From positions 256,134,603-256,198,602 of the forward strand of contig NC_047087.1 in the NCBI RefSeq assembly GCF_902459505.1: a stretch of DNA of 64,000 nucleotides, given 5' to 3'. Shown in pieces: positions 59,724-64,000 of the stretch (positions are counted from its first letter, which is position 1; every line of letters starts with the position of its first letter). The translations under genes were made by a program, and so were the position numbers. This DNA comes from Geotrypetes seraphini. Lineage: Eukaryota > Chordata > Amphibia > Gymnophiona > Dermophiidae. The notes below the pieces were generated by a model. That model made no database searches. It was not told where the DNA came from and saw only the letters and a program-made list of their open reading frames with translations.

Positions 59724-61763
59724 ATGTCCCGGCCGATTATCGGTTTTAAAAAGTGCAGCAAGTGTCAGCTGAAATCGTGCCAGCCTTGTTCCACTCTCAC
59801 AGCAAGTGCTTTTAAGCGTCGCTGTTTCTTGTGGGAGTCGATGTTCAAGATGGAAGCTGCTAAGGAACCTTCGGCTTCGACTTCGACCAGCGCTTCGCCT
59901 GTACCTGCGAAGTCGTCTTCTACTCCTGCTGCATCGGGTCTCTTGAAGCCGGCCTCCTTCGTCCTGACTTCGACCCCGCCTCCTGCTGCGGTGCCTCCTT
60001 CGGTCTCCTCAGATCAGGTACCTCCTCAGACCATTCCCCCGGTGGTTATCAAAGTGCCGAAAGCTTCTAAGCCTAAGCACTCGACCACTCGGGACCGCGA
60101 AGACCGTTCAGGAGGTCCCACTTCGAGTGCGGCTCCCTCCTTGTCGGCTTCGCTGCGGTCGATCATGGAGGCCCAATTTATTGATATTATGACCACCATG
60201 GGGCCCAAGTGGCTAGCCACGATCCAGGGTGGGCAAGCTGTCCCTCCTTGAGGGGGTGAGCCGCCCCCTCGCCGCTCGCTGCTTGGGGAGGAGGAGCGGC
60301 GCTCGGCAGCCGGTTCATTGAGGCGTGCTTCGTTTAGTGACATGCCACCTCTGGAACCCATTCCCCCTCCGGGCGAGGATATTTGGGATATTCCTTCGGG
60401 TAGTCGAAGCCCTGGGCATCGCCAGGAAGAGTTCTTCCGCACTCCCTATCAATCATGGAATGCGGCTCGAGAAGCATCGAGCCATCCTCCTCTTCGCTCT
60501 ACGGCCTTCAGCCCTATCTACTCCTTGGAGGCCTCTGGGGACCAGTCTAAGCATCGCCGGTCCAGATCTCCTTCGAGACACAGGGAGGGGGCATCGTTCC
60601 AGGCATTCTTCAAGGCATTCCTCTAGGCATTCTACTGTCTCGCCTCAGAAGAAACTTCCTCGTGTGGGATATTCCTCTTTGGATGTCTCCCCTCCTCCGG
60701 GCCCGGAGTACGAGGATCCCTATGGCTCTTTCTCACCCTGTTGATCCCAAGTCTCCCTGGATCCAGAGGCTTCGACTTCATCCAGCTCGTCCCGTCGGCC
60801 TGTGTTGGCGGACCAATTGTCTTTTTCGTCTTTTCTCAGACAGATGGCGGATGATCTCGACATCACCTTGGACTCCGGGTCCCGATACTCCAAGGAATAC
60901 CTGGATACCATGCATCTGCCTCATCCTCCTGCCGAGTCTCTTCGACTCCCTCTGCACAAGCTCCTCGACCAGACCTTCATGCGATATTTTGAGACACCGT
61001 ACTCTATTCCTGCCGTCCCTGGCAAGCTGGATGCCAGGTACTGCACGGTGCATCACAAGGGGTTTGAGGGCTCCCAGCTCTCTCATCAGTCCCTTTTAGT
61101 CGAGTCTTCCCTCAAAAGATCTCATCCGTCCCAGGCGTATGCCTCGGTGCCACCGGGCAGAGAGGGCCGGACTATGGATAAATTCGGGAGACGCATCTAC
61201 CAGAACTCGATGATGGCATCCAGAGTTCTCAATTACACTTTCCATTTTGCAACTTATTTGGAGTTCTTCCTGCCTGTGCTTCGGAAGTTTACACCTTACA
61301 TCGAGTCTCAGGCTCGTTTTGAATTTGAGGAGGTGGTAGCCTCGCTGTCCCAGCTGCGCCTTCAACTGATGTAATCCTCCTATGATGCCTTCGAACTCTC
61401 AGCACGGGCTGCTGCCTGCTCTGTGGCCATGCGTCGTTTAGCCTGGCTTCGAACCATTGACATGGACCCGAACCTCCAGGACAGGCTTGCCAACGTTCCC
61501 TGTGCGGGTGCTGATTTGTTTGATGAATCTATTGAGACCGTGACGAAGAAGCTGTCGGACCATGAAAAATCCTTTCAATCCATTCTTCGTCCCAAGCCTA
61601 AGCCTGCTCAGTCTCGACCTTCTCGACCGCCCTTGATCTATCAGCGGCGCTATACTCCCAGGCAGGCTCCTGCTGCGAGACAACCAGCGAAGAGACAGCC
61701 TCCACAGAAGGCTCAGCAAAAACATCAGCCTTCTGCTGTCCCTAAGGCTCCTCAGCCTTTATG
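59724..61763 (+). pseudogene. Gag-like region of the third DIRS copy
   Basis: Begins MSRPIIGFKKCSKC, like the other two copies, and ends with the conserved PGREGRTMDKFGRRIYQNSM and [16 protein letters not shown] blocks plus a basic Pro/Gln-rich tail. Several interruptions make it a fossil. Confidence 0.8.
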
Positions 61764-61899
61764 ACTCTCTGTTAGGGAGCATAACCAACACCGTTCTGCC
61801 GTCCCCTGTCTTTCCAATTGGGGGTCACCTCCATCATTTTTATCATCGATGGACGGCTATTACCATCATCAAGGAAGGATATTCTCTTCAGTTCCATCG

Positions 61900-63640
61900 G
61901 GTCCCCCCGGACCACCCTCCAAGAGAGTATCCTTCCAACTTGACCCAGACTGCCCTTCTTCTTCAGGAAGCTCAGGCTTTGCTCCGGTTTCGAGCCGTCG
62001 AGCTGGTCCCTGTGGACCAACACAGCCGGGGGTTTTACTCCTGGTACTTTCTTGTTCCGAAGAAGACGGGCGACCTGCGTCCGATTCTGGACCTCAGGGT
62101 CCTCAACAAGTTTCTGGTCAAGGAGAGATTTCGCATGCTGACCCTTGCTTTTCTCTACCCCCCCTCCTCGAGCAGAACGACTGGTTATGCTCTCTGGATC
62201 TCAAGGAGGCCTACACTCACATTCCCATTCATCCGGCCTTTCGCAAGTTCCTCAGATTTCGGGTGGGACATCTACATCTGCAGTATCGAGTGCTTCCATT
62301 CGGCCTGTCCTCGTCTCCCAGAGTCTTCACGAAGTGTCTGGTGGTAGTGGCCGCTGCACTCCGGAACCAGGGTCTTCAGGTATTTCCCTACCTCGACGAC
62401 TGGCTCATCAAGGCCACCTCGGCTCCTGGGGTCATCTCGGCAACCCTAACAACAATTTGTTTCCTGCAGAGTTTGGGCTTCGAGATCAACTTCCCCAATT
62501 CTCATCTACAGCCTACCCAGTCTCTTCCCTTCATTGGGGCGGTTCTGGATACTATTCAGCTCAGAGCATTCCTTCTTCCATAGCGCTTGGATGCTCTTCT
62601 TCATCTCTGCCAGTCAGTGTCTTCTCGCCCGTCCATCTCAGCGAGACACATGATGGTTCTCCTGGGCCACATGGCCTCTACAGTTCATGTGACACCCTTT
62701 GCCAGACTTCACCTCAGAATTCCTCAGTGGACCCTGGCTTCTCAATGGACTCAGGTGTCAGATCCTTTGACTCGTCACATCTTAGTCACTCCTGCTCTTC
62801 AGCAGTCTCTACATTGGTGGATGACCTCTTCAAATCTATCCAGAGGTTTGCTGTTTCACACTCCTCTCCACCAAAAGGTTCTCACGACCGATTCCTCGAC
62901 CTATGCATGAGGAGCTCATCTGGACGGTCTTCGCACTCAGGGCTTCTGGACCAGTGCGGACCGGCTGTGCCATATCAATCTTCTGGAACTCAGGGCGATC
63001 TTCAATGCCCTTCAAGCGTTTCAACATCTGCTTCATGACATGGTGGTCCTCATTCGCACGGACAATCAGGTCGCCATGTATTATGTCAACAAGCAGGAGG
63101 GCACGGGCTCGGCCTCCCTCTGCCAGGAAGCTCTCAGAGTCTGGGATTGGGCGATTCGCCACAACACCTTCCTCAAAGCTGTCTACATTCAGGGGAAGGA
63201 CAATGCCTTGGCGGACAACTTAAGTCGTCTCCTCCAGCCTCACGAATGGACCCTCCATTCCAGGCCCCTTCATCAGATCTTCTCTCAGTGGGGGACGCCT
63301 CAGATAGTCCTCTTTGCTGCCCCCTACAACTTCAAACTGCCTCAATTCTGCTCCAGGATCTACACTCCTCATCGCCTCGAGGCAGATGCCTTTCTGCTGG
63401 ACTGGGGGAATCGCTTTCTGTATGCGTTTCCTCCATTTCCTCTCATTCAAAAGACTCTGGTCAAATTGAAATCCAACCATGCCACCATGATTCTGATAGC
63501 TCCTCGGTGGCCCAGACAGCCTTGGTACTCCCTTCTGCTTCAACTCAGCAGCAGGAGCCGTTCCTTCTTCCAGTATTTCTTTCACTGCTTACTCAGCAAC
63601 AAGGATCTCTACTCCACCCCAACCTGCAGTCTCTCCACCT
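61900..63640 (+). pseudogene. RT / RNase H region of the third DIRS copy
   Basis: RT blocks ([52 protein letters not shown]), RNase H blocks (RTDNQVAMYYVNKQ; NALADNLSR) and the [10 protein letters not shown] block are all recognisable, in the family order. Broken a few times. Confidence 0.85.
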
Positions 63641-63659
63641 GACAGCTTGGTTCCTCTCA

Positions 63660-64000
63660 ACGTGACTCCCCGTCAGTTTTCTAAGGCGGTGAGGGATGTG
63701 TTGGAGGCTTCCCGGAAACCTGCTACTAGACAGTGCTACTCCCAAAAATGGACTAGATTTTCTACCTGGTGTGTTTCTAATCATAAGGAGCCTCAGCGAG
63801 CCTCCCTGTCTTCTGTTTGGACTATCTTTTACACCTCTCTCATTCTGGCCTCAAGTCTACATCGATACGAGTCCATCTGAGTGCAATTGCGGCTTTCCAT
63901 CAGCCTCTGCAAGGGAAACCTCTCTCTGCTCATCCTGTGGTTTCCAGATATATGAAAGGACTTTTCCATGTCAATCCTCCTCTCAAACCTCCTCCAGTGG
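63660..64000 (+). pseudogene. Start of the recombinase region of the third DIRS copy
   Basis: SRKPATRQCYSQKWTRFSTW at about 63710-63770 corresponds to the core-binding domain of the recombinase in the other two copies. The catalytic part lies beyond the window. Confidence 0.8.

Larger units (their letters stand above)
59315..64000 (+). mobile_element. DIRS copy, broken, cut by the window edge
   Basis: The left repeat (about 59315-59480) begins TTATCCCAGGACAAGCAGGC, has GTGATGTCATCC in place of the CRE seen in the other copies, and an NRF1-like GCGCATGCGCGAG at 59441-59453. A gag-like region follows (59724-61763), then RT/RNase H/methyltransferase-like (about 61900-63640) and the start of the recombinase (from about 63660). 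The coding parts are interrupted roughly half a dozen times. The right end lies beyond the window. Confidence 0.9.

Overview
The window looks like nuclear DNA of a vertebrate with a large, repeat-packed genome, most plausibly an amphibian and possibly a caecilian. That placement is inference. It rests on the abundance of DIRS-type tyrosine-recombinase retrotransposons, on CR1 and L2-like LINEs, Penelope-like elements and hAT/Harbinger-like short transposons, and on a decayed small GTPase resembling Ras-dva, a family absent from mammals. No bacterial features, rRNA or CRISPR were seen.

One host gene is clear: TMEM147 on the minus strand, 36316 down to 15118. All seven coding exons were found by translating short minus-strand stretches between splice sites. 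Together they give 225 residues, against about 224 in human. Its introns are swollen by repeats, so the coding part alone covers 21 kb. A poly(A) signal lies at 14870-14875. A CpG-rich patch ending in a splice donor at 41691 may be a non-coding first exon and promoter. A Ras-dva-like pseudogene lies at 5296-5930 (minus).

Layout. 1-5 kb: an old hAT copy with a CR1 inside, then a broken Penelope-like element with a GIY-YIG end. 5-14 kb: the GTPase pseudogene, LINE tails and decayed DIRS copies. 15-36 kb: TMEM147; intron 4 (17838-32545) holds a whole-looking 5.7 kb DIRS element (22392-28079) in the gene's own orientation, plus an intact 1.3 kb hAT element with 8-bp target duplications. 36-41 kb: a 155-bp DIRS made almost only of its ends, then a reduced DIRS copy. 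42-50 kb: large inverted repeats, and a 3 kb element without known genes whose ends and internal junction are arranged as in DIRS. 50-58 kb: three-level nesting, a 5.9 kb whole-looking DIRS inside a non-autonomous hAT inside a hAT transposase gene. 59 kb to the end: a third DIRS copy, broken and cut by the window edge.

The most interesting pattern is shared by several DIRS families here. The left terminus reads like a 3' splice site and the right terminus like a consensus 5' splice site, and the terminal repeats of the main family carry a CRE (TGACGTCA) and NRF1-like sites.
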